From: Candidatus Flexifilum affinis
GTDB taxonomy: Bacteria; Chloroflexota; Anaerolineae; Aggregatilineales; Phototrophicaceae
Direction of reading: 5' to 3'
Assembly: GCA_016713325.1 (NCBI GenBank)
Contig: JADJPJ010000087.1
Span: 620,001 to 684,000 of the forward strand
DNA: 64,000 nt
Below are positions 8,795 to 16,154 of the stretch, piece by piece. The notes under the pieces are model-generated. The model saw only the letters and a program-made list of their open reading frames with translations. It was not told where the DNA came from and made no database searches. The position numbers and the translations under genes were made by a program. The first letter of the stretch is position 1, and every line of letters begins with the position of its first letter.

Positions 8795-9139
8795 TCAGCT
8801 TTCCAGCGCCGCAGCGCCTTCATCCATGGTTTCGGCAGTGACGAAAAACTTGAGAAATCCGGTAGCGGCCATTGTCTCTTTCACATCCTCGGGCAAGCCG
8901 ACGAGGACGACCTTGCTTCCGGCATTCGCGGAAATCTGCCGGTACAGCAGCAGCATGACGCGCAGACCGGCGCTGGACATATACGAGACCTGGGACATAT
9001 CGAGTAGCAGGCGGCAGCCGGGACCGGCCGCCGCCAGGACTGCGTCCTGCAATTGGGGCGCGGTGGCGCCGTCAACATCGCCTTCGACGACCACTACGGA
9101 ATGTCCCATCAGCTCCTGGACGTTGACTGTCAGCGCCAT
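8795..9139 (-). CDS. Second STAS-domain protein (anti-sigma factor antagonist-like)
   Basis: 114 residues, all STAS. VSYMSSAGLRVMLLL matches the phosphorylation loop of the first STAS protein, but the rest is divergent, so this is an older paralogue rather than a recent copy. Two bases separate it from glgX. It may be an alternative client of the same RsbW-like kinase or serve another partner elsewhere in the genome. The family assignment is secure; the regulatory role is inferred from context. Confidence 0.88.
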   Translation of the reverse strand: MALTVNVQELMGHSVVVVEGDVDGATAPQLQDAVLAAAGPGCRLLLDMSQVSYMSSAGLRVMLLLYRQISANAGSKVVLVGLPEDVKETMAATGFLKFFVTAETMDEGAAALES

Positions 9140-9160
9140 AATTCACTCCCTTACCATTGA

Positions 9161-10978
9161 CTAGACAGGTTCAATACGAACCTTGATTTTGACACGGTTC
9201 TCCGTCTTCGGAAGGGTGACCGTAAGTCCATTGGCGTCGAAGTCTGTATACGGCTGGCCGTCAACCTCGACCGACGCGATGCGAATTGACCCGTCAGGCA
9301 GCAGATCCGGCGCAACGCGCAGCAGCCCATCGGGGAAGCTCTCGACCGTCGGCTTGAAGTAGAAGTCCATGCCGACCTTGCTGATGAGCAGGTTCTGGTA
9401 GACCGCGCCGAGGTAGCAGAGTTCCATCGAGTGGTAGCCGCTCATGGAGTGGCTGCCCTTGAGTCGCTCGTTCCCGAGCAGATATGGGATGCCGTTCGCG
9501 AGAACGTTGAAGTAAACGCCGCCGTCGCCCGTGTCCGGGAAGAAGGCGTTGTAGTAAGCCGCCGATTCGCGGGCGAGCTTCTTGTATTCCTCGTCCTTGT
9601 AGACGCCGTACATGATCAGGTAGGCAAGGATTGCCTGTTCCTGCTGCCACCACGCCTTGCGATCGTGGAAGACATTGCGGTGGAACTTCTCGCCAGGTCT
9701 GAGAACACGTTCCATCACGTCGTACCAGCCGCCGCGCTGCACATCCATGCCAATGGTTGGCATCACTTCAGCGATCCGCTTGGCGAACGCTTCGTACTCC
9801 GGCTTGTTCTTAAGCGAGACCATGCGCGTGATATTCCAGGCGATTTTCAGATTGTGGCCGACCACGCCGCCGTTCTTCTGCCAGGCGTAGGTATAGTCGT
9901 GGGACCAATCCTCGTGAAACTTCTCCTGAACGAACGGGCTGTGTTCATAATCCTGGAAGTGCTCAGTGATCATGTCGAAGCAGTGTTCGAGCATGTCTGC
10001 ATGAGCTCTCTCGCCAGTCGCCAGGTAGAGATTAATCAGGAATGCCGGCGCGTGGTCGCCGACGGAATTCCAGTTTTTGCGGGCGCGGTTCGGACCCAGC
10101 ATCTCGGCGCGTGGGTCGAGGGTGATGGGATCGATATGTGAGAAGTAGCCGCCAAGCTTCGGATCGTAGTAGTACTTCTCGAACAGCTTGAGGGTCATGT
10201 CGGCGTCGTGGCGGATGCGCGGATCGCCAGTCGCGCGATATGTCTGGACCGGGCCGGCCAGCGCGTAGATTTGCTCGTAAGCCGGGATCGAGTCGTAGTC
10301 GTCGCCGAACTCGGAGGTCAGGAGCTTCTGTTCCTGCTCGCCGCTCACCTGAATACCGTGGTACCAGTAGGTCAGGTCTTCGTCCATATCGAAGAAGCGC
10401 ATGTGCTCGCGCAGATATTCCGTGCCAAGCTCCGCCGCTTCGAGATACTGGTCCTTGCCGGTCATCATGAACGCTGAGGCGAGACCATAGACCAGACGCG
10501 AAATCGTATCCGTTTCCTGGAGGAAGTCGCCGCGCTTCGTGCCCGCCAGGTGCAGGAAGGTACGGTAATTGCGGAAGTCAATCGGCTCGTTGGGCCAGTT
10601 GAACTGCCACTGCATGTACGAATTGGCGATCTGATCGACCTGCTTGACCCACCAATCCGGTTCCTCGTGGCGGTATACTGACGGGCCATCGCCAGGGAAG
10701 ACCATGTTCTTGATCTCGAACCGGTTCTGCTCTTCCGGATAGAAGATGCCGTAGGCGTAAACGAGCTGACCGGGGACCAGAAGCTGCCCCAGGCGGCTCG
10801 TCGCATCGGGCCAGCCTTCGCCCAGGTTCTGCGAGAACCGTGCGTAGATGTTGTCGGTCAGCTTGCCTGTGTACTGCCGCCCATCGGAAGTGCTTAGCGT
10901 AACGATACGCTCGGCACGGTTGAAGTGCGAGACATAGCCCGCGACCAAGTCAGAAAAAGTGAAATCGAAGTTATTCAC
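9161..10978 (-). CDS. N-acylglucosamine 2-epimerase (AGE)-like (alpha/alpha)6-barrel protein
   Basis: 605 residues. The central region (about 130-510) looks like an AGE/cellobiose-epimerase barrel, with Trp/His-rich stretches such as DLTYWYHGIQVSGE, HEDWSHDYTYAWQKNGG, RKAWWQQEQAILAYL and SHSMSGYHSMELCYLG. An N-terminal all-beta segment (about 1-110) and a C-terminal beta domain (about 535-605) extend it well past the usual 400 residues of AGE enzymes. Substrates in this fold are sugars or sugar lyase products; I cannot tell which. There is no signal peptide. It lies between the STAS gene (21 bases) and the VOC gene (34 bases) in the same direction. Confidence 0.65.
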   Translation of the reverse strand: MNNFDFTFSDLVAGYVSHFNRAERIVTLSTSDGRQYTGKLTDNIYARFSQNLGEGWPDATSRLGQLLVPGQLVYAYGIFYPEEQNRFEIKNMVFPGDGPSVYRHEEPDWWVKQVDQIANSYMQWQFNWPNEPIDFRNYRTFLHLAGTKRGDFLQETDTISRLVYGLASAFMMTGKDQYLEAAELGTEYLREHMRFFDMDEDLTYWYHGIQVSGEQEQKLLTSEFGDDYDSIPAYEQIYALAGPVQTYRATGDPRIRHDADMTLKLFEKYYYDPKLGGYFSHIDPITLDPRAEMLGPNRARKNWNSVGDHAPAFLINLYLATGERAHADMLEHCFDMITEHFQDYEHSPFVQEKFHEDWSHDYTYAWQKNGGVVGHNLKIAWNITRMVSLKNKPEYEAFAKRIAEVMPTIGMDVQRGGWYDVMERVLRPGEKFHRNVFHDRKAWWQQEQAILAYLIMYGVYKDEEYKKLARESAAYYNAFFPDTGDGGVYFNVLANGIPYLLGNERLKGSHSMSGYHSMELCYLGAVYQNLLISKVGMDFYFKPTVESFPDGLLRVAPDLLPDGSIRIASVEVDGQPYTDFDANGLTVTLPKTENRVKIKVRIEPV

Positions 10979-11012
10979 GTTGTCCTCGCTCCTTCTTCAC
11001 GTCGAAAAGCTG

Positions 11013-11435
11013 CTAGGCCAGCGGCGGTGGGTTGTCTTGATCCACATAGCCCTGGCTGATTTCCACGATGTTGCCTTCCGGATCCGCGATCCAGACGGTC
11101 TTCCAACCCGGGATGAACGCGCCGAAATCCAGCGGGCCAAGGGTCACCTTGGCGTCATCACCCATCGCGGCCAGCACGGCGTCGACATCGTCCACCTTGA
11201 AGGCCAGGTGGCGCGGCCCGACGTAGGTGTAGCCGTCCTTTTCGGGCGCGGCCTGAGGCCGATCGTCGGTCGTGTTGAACAGTTCCAGATAGACGCCAGG
11301 CCCCTTGAGGAACACAAGCTGATTGTTTTCGCCCAGAGGAATGACGCGGCCGCGGGTGAAACCGAAGTGCTTCGTGTAGAACTTCTCCACGGCGATCGGG
11401 TCTTTGCAGTTCAGTCCGATATGGTTGAATTCCAT
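11013..11435 (-). CDS. VOC-family metalloprotein (glyoxalase/dioxygenase superfamily)
   Basis: 140 residues with the paired beta-alpha-beta-beta-beta modules of the vicinal oxygen chelate fold. Likely metal ligands are His5 (NHIGL), Glu in VYLELFN, His in RHLAFKV and Glu in GNIVEIS. The family includes glyoxalase I, extradiol dioxygenases, epimerases and resistance proteins; the sequence alone does not choose. The start overlaps the upstream DJ-1/PfpI stop as TGATG, so the two are translationally coupled. Confidence 0.85.
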   Translation of the reverse strand: MEFNHIGLNCKDPIAVEKFYTKHFGFTRGRVIPLGENNQLVFLKGPGVYLELFNTTDDRPQAAPEKDGYTYVGPRHLAFKVDDVDAVLAAMGDDAKVTLGPLDFGAFIPGWKTVWIADPEGNIVEISQGYVDQDNPPPLA

Positions 11436-12016
11436 CAGCGCACCTCTTCTTTTTCAATCATCAGGTCAATGATTTTGCGCGCGAACAGATGGCAGTGGCC
11501 TCCCGTGCGCCCGGTCACGAGGTCGCCATCGACGACAACGTCCTGGTCGACGTAGTTGGCGCCCATATTGCGAATGTCGCCCAGCAGGTTGATGTGACCA
11601 ACGACATTCCGTCCGCGTACCAGGTGCGGCACTGGGGAGACCAGCCACATGCCGTGGCAGATGATGCCCTTGATGATGTTTGGCTCCGCGAAGGCCCGTT
11701 CAAGGAATTGCACGGCGGGCGACACTTTGTTGATGTCTTCGGTATAGCGCAGGCGATCCGAGACGATCGCAGAAGGAACGATGATAGCGCTGTAGCTGCG
11801 CAGCTCCTCGTCCGATATGCCCTCCAGTGAACGGTGGCATTCGAACGGAGCCTGGTATTCATGCCCCTTGAAGGTCAAATAAGGTTGTCCCCACAGGCGG
11901 CTCAGGAAATGGAGTTCAATGCCCTCTTCAGGAAAGCGATGCTCGTAGTAGAAGATTTCCTTCTCGTAGTAGTCGCTCTCGATGAGGATGCCGACTTTCT
12001 TGCCCTGTAGTCTCAT
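11435..12016 (-). CDS. DJ-1/PfpI-family protein
   Basis: 193 residues. The nucleophile-elbow Cys is in GIICHGMWLVSP near residue 118, the position of the catalytic Cys in PfpI/DJ-1 proteins, with an acidic N-terminal stretch (LIESDYYEKEI) where the partner Glu usually lies. The family includes deglycase/glyoxalase III-like enzymes, chaperones and hydratases. It is coupled to the downstream VOC gene, giving two potential carbonyl- or dicarbonyl-processing proteins side by side. A second, different DJ-1 protein opens the same run at 27191. Confidence 0.85.
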   Translation of the reverse strand: MRLQGKKVGILIESDYYEKEIFYYEHRFPEEGIELHFLSRLWGQPYLTFKGHEYQAPFECHRSLEGISDEELRSYSAIIVPSAIVSDRLRYTEDINKVSPAVQFLERAFAEPNIIKGIICHGMWLVSPVPHLVRGRNVVGHINLLGDIRNMGANYVDQDVVVDGDLVTGRTGGHCHLFARKIIDLMIEKEEVR

Positions 12017-12049
12017 CTACGCCCCCCGTCACTGGTCAGATCAATGCTA

Positions 12050-12079
12050 TAGGGACGAGAAGCTATTCTCGTCCCTATG
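12050..12079 (-). other. Perfect hairpin between GMC oxidoreductase and DJ-1/PfpI genes
   Basis: 13-base arms (12050-12062 and 12067-12079) with a four-base loop, in the 93-base gap. On the minus strand no U-run follows. It may be an attenuator or processing signal that separates the DJ-1/VOC/AGE part from the upstream SnoaL part. Confidence 0.55.
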
Positions 12080-12109
12080 GTCGAAACATTTAACGTCTTG
12101 CAGATGCGA

Positions 12110-13648
12110 CTACAGATTGTGCTTCTGCTTGATCATTTCGGCGACCTTTTCGCCGATCATCATAATGGCAGCGTGGCAGTTTCCCGACGGGACGAACGGG
12201 AAGACGCTGGCGTCGGCGACGCGCACGTTGCTCGTGCCATAGACGGTGCAGGTCGGGTCGACCACGGCCATTTCGTCCAGGCCCATTTTGCAGGAGCCGG
12301 ACTGATGGTGGTATGAGTCGGCGCGGCTGCGCACGAACTGGCGGATGTCGTCGTCAGTCTTGACCTGCGGCCCAGGCAGCAGTTCGTCGGTCACGTGATG
12401 CGCAAACGTCTTCGAGTTGAAGATGTCGCGCGCCAGCTTAAATGCCCAGACCAGGCGGTCCTCGTCGGACTTGGCGCCCAGATAGTTTGGATTGATCGCC
12501 GGCTTGCGCAGCGGATCGACACTCTGCAAACGGATGTTCCCACGCGAGAGTGGGCGCACCACGCCCGGCAGGATGCTGACGGCGTTGGGATTCTTCTGGC
12601 CAACGATAATGTCGAACGGCGCACCGATGAACGCCATCTGGATGTCCGGCCCCACCCAACCCGGGTCTGACTTGCAGAACATGGCCGCTTCCGACATCTG
12701 GAGATTCGGCGGCGCCACGGCCTCACGCGTGCCATAGATCACGCCGGTCAGAACGTGGTTGTGGAAGTTCTCTCCCACGCCGGGCAGATCGATCACGACT
12801 TGCTTGTCCCAGGCGCGCAGATGTCTGGCTGGGCCAATACCCGAATTTAGCAGAATATGGGGCGACTCGATGGCACCGCCGCAGACGATCACTTCCTGCT
12901 TGACGGCCACTTTGTGGAGCTGTCCATCCGTGACATACTCGACCTCGACACATTCGTCGCCGTCGAACACCAGGCGGGTCACCTGGGCATTCGTCTTCAG
13001 CGTCCAGTTCGGACGGCTGCCGATGAACGGTTCGATGTAGGCTTCATTGGCGGCGTGGCGCTTGCCGTCCTTGATGTTGACGTGATGCCAACCGGCGCCA
13101 ATCATGTTGGGGCCGTTGAAGTCATCCGTGTGCGGATGGCCCAACTCGATGCAGGAGTCGATGAACACCTCGGAGAGCGGGTTCGGGTTATGATTTTTGG
13201 CGTTGATGACGCTCATCATGCCACCATGGCCGGCCCATGGGCTGGTGTAATCTTCCTGGTCTTCGACCTTTTGGAAGTACGGCAGCACATCCTTGTACGC
13301 CCAGCCAGGCGCCCCATTGTACGCCCAGTTATCGAAGTCGGACTCATGTCCACGAATATGCATGAGAATGTACATGTTCGAGGAACCGCCGACCATCCGC
13401 CCGCGCGGTTCGTACACGCGGCGGCCGTCGAGCGCGGCCTGGGGTTCGCTGTAGTAGTCCCAATCGACAGGCGTATGCCACAAGGTCGGCCACGCCGCCG
13501 GGATGCGAACGTTTGGCGGAATTTCGCCCGTGCCTGCCTCCAGGAGGAGGACATGGACATTCGGGTTTTCGCTCAGTCGGTTGGCAACCACCGCCCCACC
13601 TGCACCGGCGCCGATTACGATGAAATCGAAGTGAGTGCGCTCTGTCAT
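12110..13648 (-). CDS. GMC-family FAD-dependent oxidoreductase
   Basis: 512 residues from ATG 13648, chosen because the FAD-binding motif IVIGAGAGGAVVANRLSE then starts near residue 10. GMC signatures follow: PRGRMVGGSSNMYILMHIRG near residue 80, GAIESPHILLNSGIGP near 255, and the C-terminal catalytic region SYHHQSGSCKMG with VFPFVPSGNCHAAIMMIGE. Family members oxidise alcohols (choline, alkanols, sugars) using FAD. It lies 7 bases after the neighbouring SnoaL gene, so the oxidised substrate is probably shared with the SnoaL run. The specific substrate is unknown. Confidence 0.92.
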   Translation of the reverse strand: MTERTHFDFIVIGAGAGGAVVANRLSENPNVHVLLLEAGTGEIPPNVRIPAAWPTLWHTPVDWDYYSEPQAALDGRRVYEPRGRMVGGSSNMYILMHIRGHESDFDNWAYNGAPGWAYKDVLPYFQKVEDQEDYTSPWAGHGGMMSVINAKNHNPNPLSEVFIDSCIELGHPHTDDFNGPNMIGAGWHHVNIKDGKRHAANEAYIEPFIGSRPNWTLKTNAQVTRLVFDGDECVEVEYVTDGQLHKVAVKQEVIVCGGAIESPHILLNSGIGPARHLRAWDKQVVIDLPGVGENFHNHVLTGVIYGTREAVAPPNLQMSEAAMFCKSDPGWVGPDIQMAFIGAPFDIIVGQKNPNAVSILPGVVRPLSRGNIRLQSVDPLRKPAINPNYLGAKSDEDRLVWAFKLARDIFNSKTFAHHVTDELLPGPQVKTDDDIRQFVRSRADSYHHQSGSCKMGLDEMAVVDPTCTVYGTSNVRVADASVFPFVPSGNCHAAIMMIGEKVAEMIKQKHNL

Positions 13649-13655
13649 GTCGGGT

Positions 13656-14048
13656 CTACCCTTCGGAAAGCTGGCGAAGAAAGGGAGCAAATGGCTTCGA
13701 GTCATGGAAGTTAGCCATATAAGTGATCCTCCCTTCCCGAAACTCGAAGTAGTTCATGGCCTCGGCTTCAATCGGTTCGTCGGGGTATTTCATCGCACGA
13801 GCAGAGATGTGCGAAACCACCGCGCCGCGATCCCCATCGACCAGGATGTGCTTGGGGCTGTTCTGGAAGACCTTGTAGGCCTGCGGAAAGCCGCGCATGA
13901 TGTTGCGCAGGTTTTCCATGCCGACGACACGCCCCGCCAGTTGTTCGTCCATGACGTAGTCGTCATGGAAGAGATCGCACCAGGCGTCCCAGTTACCCTC
14001 GCTGGCGTACTCGTAATACTTCTGGATGATTTCGTGAGGCGTTCTCAT
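13656..14048 (-). CDS. SnoaL/NTF2-like protein, single domain
   Basis: 130 residues from ATG 14048, chosen over a longer frame because AAAGGAA precedes it and the domain begins right after (EIIQKYYEYASEGNWDAWCDLF). NTF2-like features are the helical N-terminus, DDYVMDEQLAG, LVDGDRGAVVSHISAR and FEFREGRITYMANFHDS. It is the most distal SnoaL gene of the array and differs from the others by lacking the terminal QLGxIP motif. NTF2-like folds serve as cyclases, isomerases, dehydratases or binding proteins; function is unassigned. Confidence 0.8.
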   Translation of the reverse strand: MRTPHEIIQKYYEYASEGNWDAWCDLFHDDYVMDEQLAGRVVGMENLRNIMRGFPQAYKVFQNSPKHILVDGDRGAVVSHISARAMKYPDEPIEAEAMNYFEFREGRITYMANFHDSKPFAPFLRQLSEG

Positions 14049-14146
14049 GAATGCGGTTCCTTTGTGTAAGCCAGTACTCGCGCTGCACAGCCAGCGGTTG
14101 CGCCGGCCGTGCAGTTGTGCGTCGGTTTGTGAAAGTGAACGGCCGG

Positions 14147-16033
14147 TTACTTGTTCACCGGCCAGTAGCCAAGCTGCTCCAGGATGTACAGGCTGTCGGA
14201 GTTGAAGAAGCGCTCCACGATCTTGCCATCCTTGATACGGAAGACCGACAGACCATTCCACGTCAGCATCTTGTTCGTCGCCGGCCCGAGCCAGTCATTC
14301 ACATGATGCAGGGTCATGACGCCGCGGACTCCAACCATGTCGCCTTCCGCGATCATGTCCTGAATTTCGACGGCCTTGACCGGGAACATTTTGGACATGT
14401 GGGCGATTCCCCCTTCGAGCATGGCGCGGCCGTGTGGGCTGCCAAACAGCGCCTCGCCGTGATCCTCGAAATCTTCGTCCATGATGTCCTTGAGCTTCTC
14501 CACGTGCCCTTCGGTGAAGACGTGCTCGTAGAAGTAGCGGACGATATTCTTGTTGCGTTCCAGTTCGTTCGCGCCTGTAACCGGGCCGACCGGTGAAGCG
14601 ACCGCCATTTCGGTCTGCGGCGCCGGCGCGGAAGCAGCAGGTGCGTCGGTCGCAGGCGCAGCGGACGCGTCAGCGCCGGCCGGTGCACCACCGCCCATCG
14701 GCGGGATGATTCCCATGCCGCGCATCATGCCAAGTTCGTCGCTATTGAACCAACGCTCGGCAATCAGACCCTGCTCGTTGAAGCGGTTGATCGCGATGCC
14801 TGTCCATTCCATCTTTTGATGATTGGCGGGGATGCCCTGGAAGTCATTGTCGAACGTGCCCGACCAGGTCAGACGCGCAACAACCTTGTCCCCTTCGCCG
14901 ACCACATCATCGACGCGGACGTACAGATCGGGGAACATCCACTTGGCGAACTGGATGCCACGCTCGACAGCAGCAAGGTGGTCCGGATCGCTGGGATCGA
15001 GCGCCATCGTCTCGCCATGCGCGACAAAGTGCGGATCCATAATCTCCCGCAGCGCGGGGAAGTTGTTGTTGTTCATCTCGTCGTACAGACGGATGACTTT
15101 TGCCTTGTTCGCTTCAACGTCCACGACCGGCGCTCCTCCCGCAAAGGCGCTCATATCGAACTGTGGTGGGTTGCGCATGAAGTCACCGAAGTCTTTGAAG
15201 AACTGATCGGCGCTGATGGGCTGGCGACCGGTGATCTTGTAGAAGTCATAGGTGACTTCACTGTAATTGCCGGTGCTGTAAGCCTCGTCCATGCCGACCA
15301 CGAAATCGACAAACCACGCCTCCATGCCGAGTTGGCGCATCCCCGCCTTGGTCTGGTCCGGCGGTGCATAGGAGTAAGACACCGGCTTGCCCATAACCTT
15401 ACCGAGCTTTTCGGCAACCTCGACGTTCGTCAGTGCTTCCGGACCGGTCAGGCGGTAAACTTTTCCCTCGTGTCCGGGTTCGGTCAGCGTCCGAACAGCC
15501 ACAGCCGCAATATCGCGAATATCGATCGCCGGAAGCGGAACGTTTTCCTTGAGCGAGGCATAAAAGCCGCCGGACATGTTGATCGGATAGACCAGTTGCA
15601 GCCAATACTGGTAGAAAACATGCGGACGAAGATGGGTCCACGTAATGCCGGATTGCTCCAAGTCCTTTTCGCTCTGAGCGTGCCAGCGCATCAACTGCGC
15701 AGGGGCGTTTGGCGCGGCGCCCACCACTGACAGTTTGACGATGTGCTTGACGCCAGCGGACTTGGCTGCCTTGATGAAGTTCCCCTGCTGTGTCACCTGA
15801 CGGTAGTCGCTGGGGGTAAGCAGAAAGACACGCTCGACCCCTTCGAGAGCACCGGGAAGCGTCTCCGGCTTCGAGACATCACCTTCAACGACTTTGATGC
15901 TCGGAAAAGCACCGAACATCGCCTTGGCTTTGGCCGCATTGCGCACCATGACGCTGAACGGCTTTCCCGTCTGTGCAAGCTGCATCACGAGCTCGCGACC
16001 TATATTGCCTGTAGCACCTGTCACAAGAATCAT
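14147..16033 (-). CDS. NmrA-like NAD(P)-binding protein fused to two SnoaL domains
   Basis: 628 residues from ATG 16033 (AAGGGG 9 bases upstream). Residues 1-285 form an NmrA/atypical SDR domain starting ILVTGATGNIGRELV, with PSDYRQVTQQGNFIKAAKSAGV and a C-terminal NmrA part. SnoaL domain 1 spans about 310-455 and SnoaL domain 2 about 500-628. They are joined by an Ala/Pro-rich linker (about 455-500). Both end with the array's terminal motif (MGIIP, LGYWP). Fusion of a Rossmann domain to two SnoaL domains suggests that a redox or sensing step and the SnoaL step act on one substrate. The gene was assigned from its motifs; I know no characterised example. Confidence 0.82.
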   Translation of the reverse strand: MILVTGATGNIGRELVMQLAQTGKPFSVMVRNAAKAKAMFGAFPSIKVVEGDVSKPETLPGALEGVERVFLLTPSDYRQVTQQGNFIKAAKSAGVKHIVKLSVVGAAPNAPAQLMRWHAQSEKDLEQSGITWTHLRPHVFYQYWLQLVYPINMSGGFYASLKENVPLPAIDIRDIAAVAVRTLTEPGHEGKVYRLTGPEALTNVEVAEKLGKVMGKPVSYSYAPPDQTKAGMRQLGMEAWFVDFVVGMDEAYSTGNYSEVTYDFYKITGRQPISADQFFKDFGDFMRNPPQFDMSAFAGGAPVVDVEANKAKVIRLYDEMNNNNFPALREIMDPHFVAHGETMALDPSDPDHLAAVERGIQFAKWMFPDLYVRVDDVVGEGDKVVARLTWSGTFDNDFQGIPANHQKMEWTGIAINRFNEQGLIAERWFNSDELGMMRGMGIIPPMGGGAPAGADASAAPATDAPAASAPAPQTEMAVASPVGPVTGANELERNKNIVRYFYEHVFTEGHVEKLKDIMDEDFEDHGEALFGSPHGRAMLEGGIAHMSKMFPVKAVEIQDMIAEGDMVGVRGVMTLHHVNDWLGPATNKMLTWNGLSVFRIKDGKIVERFFNSDSLYILEQLGYWPVNK

Positions 16034-16082
16034 GTATCTAGCCCCTTCTGTTTCCGCGTAGCCCAAACTTGCACTTTTCCCA

Positions 16083-16117
16083 GTATTGGAGCAGTGATTG
16101 GTTCGCTGCTCCAATAC
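16083..16117 (-). other. Intercistronic hairpin upstream of the NmrA-SnoaL gene
   Basis: 12-base perfect arms (16083-16094 and 16106-16117) around an 11-base loop. On the minus strand the stem is followed by TGGGAAAAG, with no U-run. It lies in the 108-base gap before the NmrA-SnoaL start and could be an attenuator or stability element. Confidence 0.5.
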
Positions 16118-16131
16118 CCTTGAGCGGAATG

Positions 16132-16154
16132 GCGCTTCGGCTTAGCCGAAGCGC
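16132..16154 (-). other. Hairpin with a stop codon in its loop
   Basis: 10-base perfect arms (16132-16141 and 16145-16154) flank exactly the TAA stop of the four-domain SnoaL gene. With the hairpin at 16083-16117 it forms a double stem-loop between two genes of the run. Confidence 0.55.

Noticed and set aside
7749..9164. 471-codon + strand frame opposite glgX and the STAS gene
   Set aside because: Shadow of real genes; no domain or signal, and it crosses gene borders.
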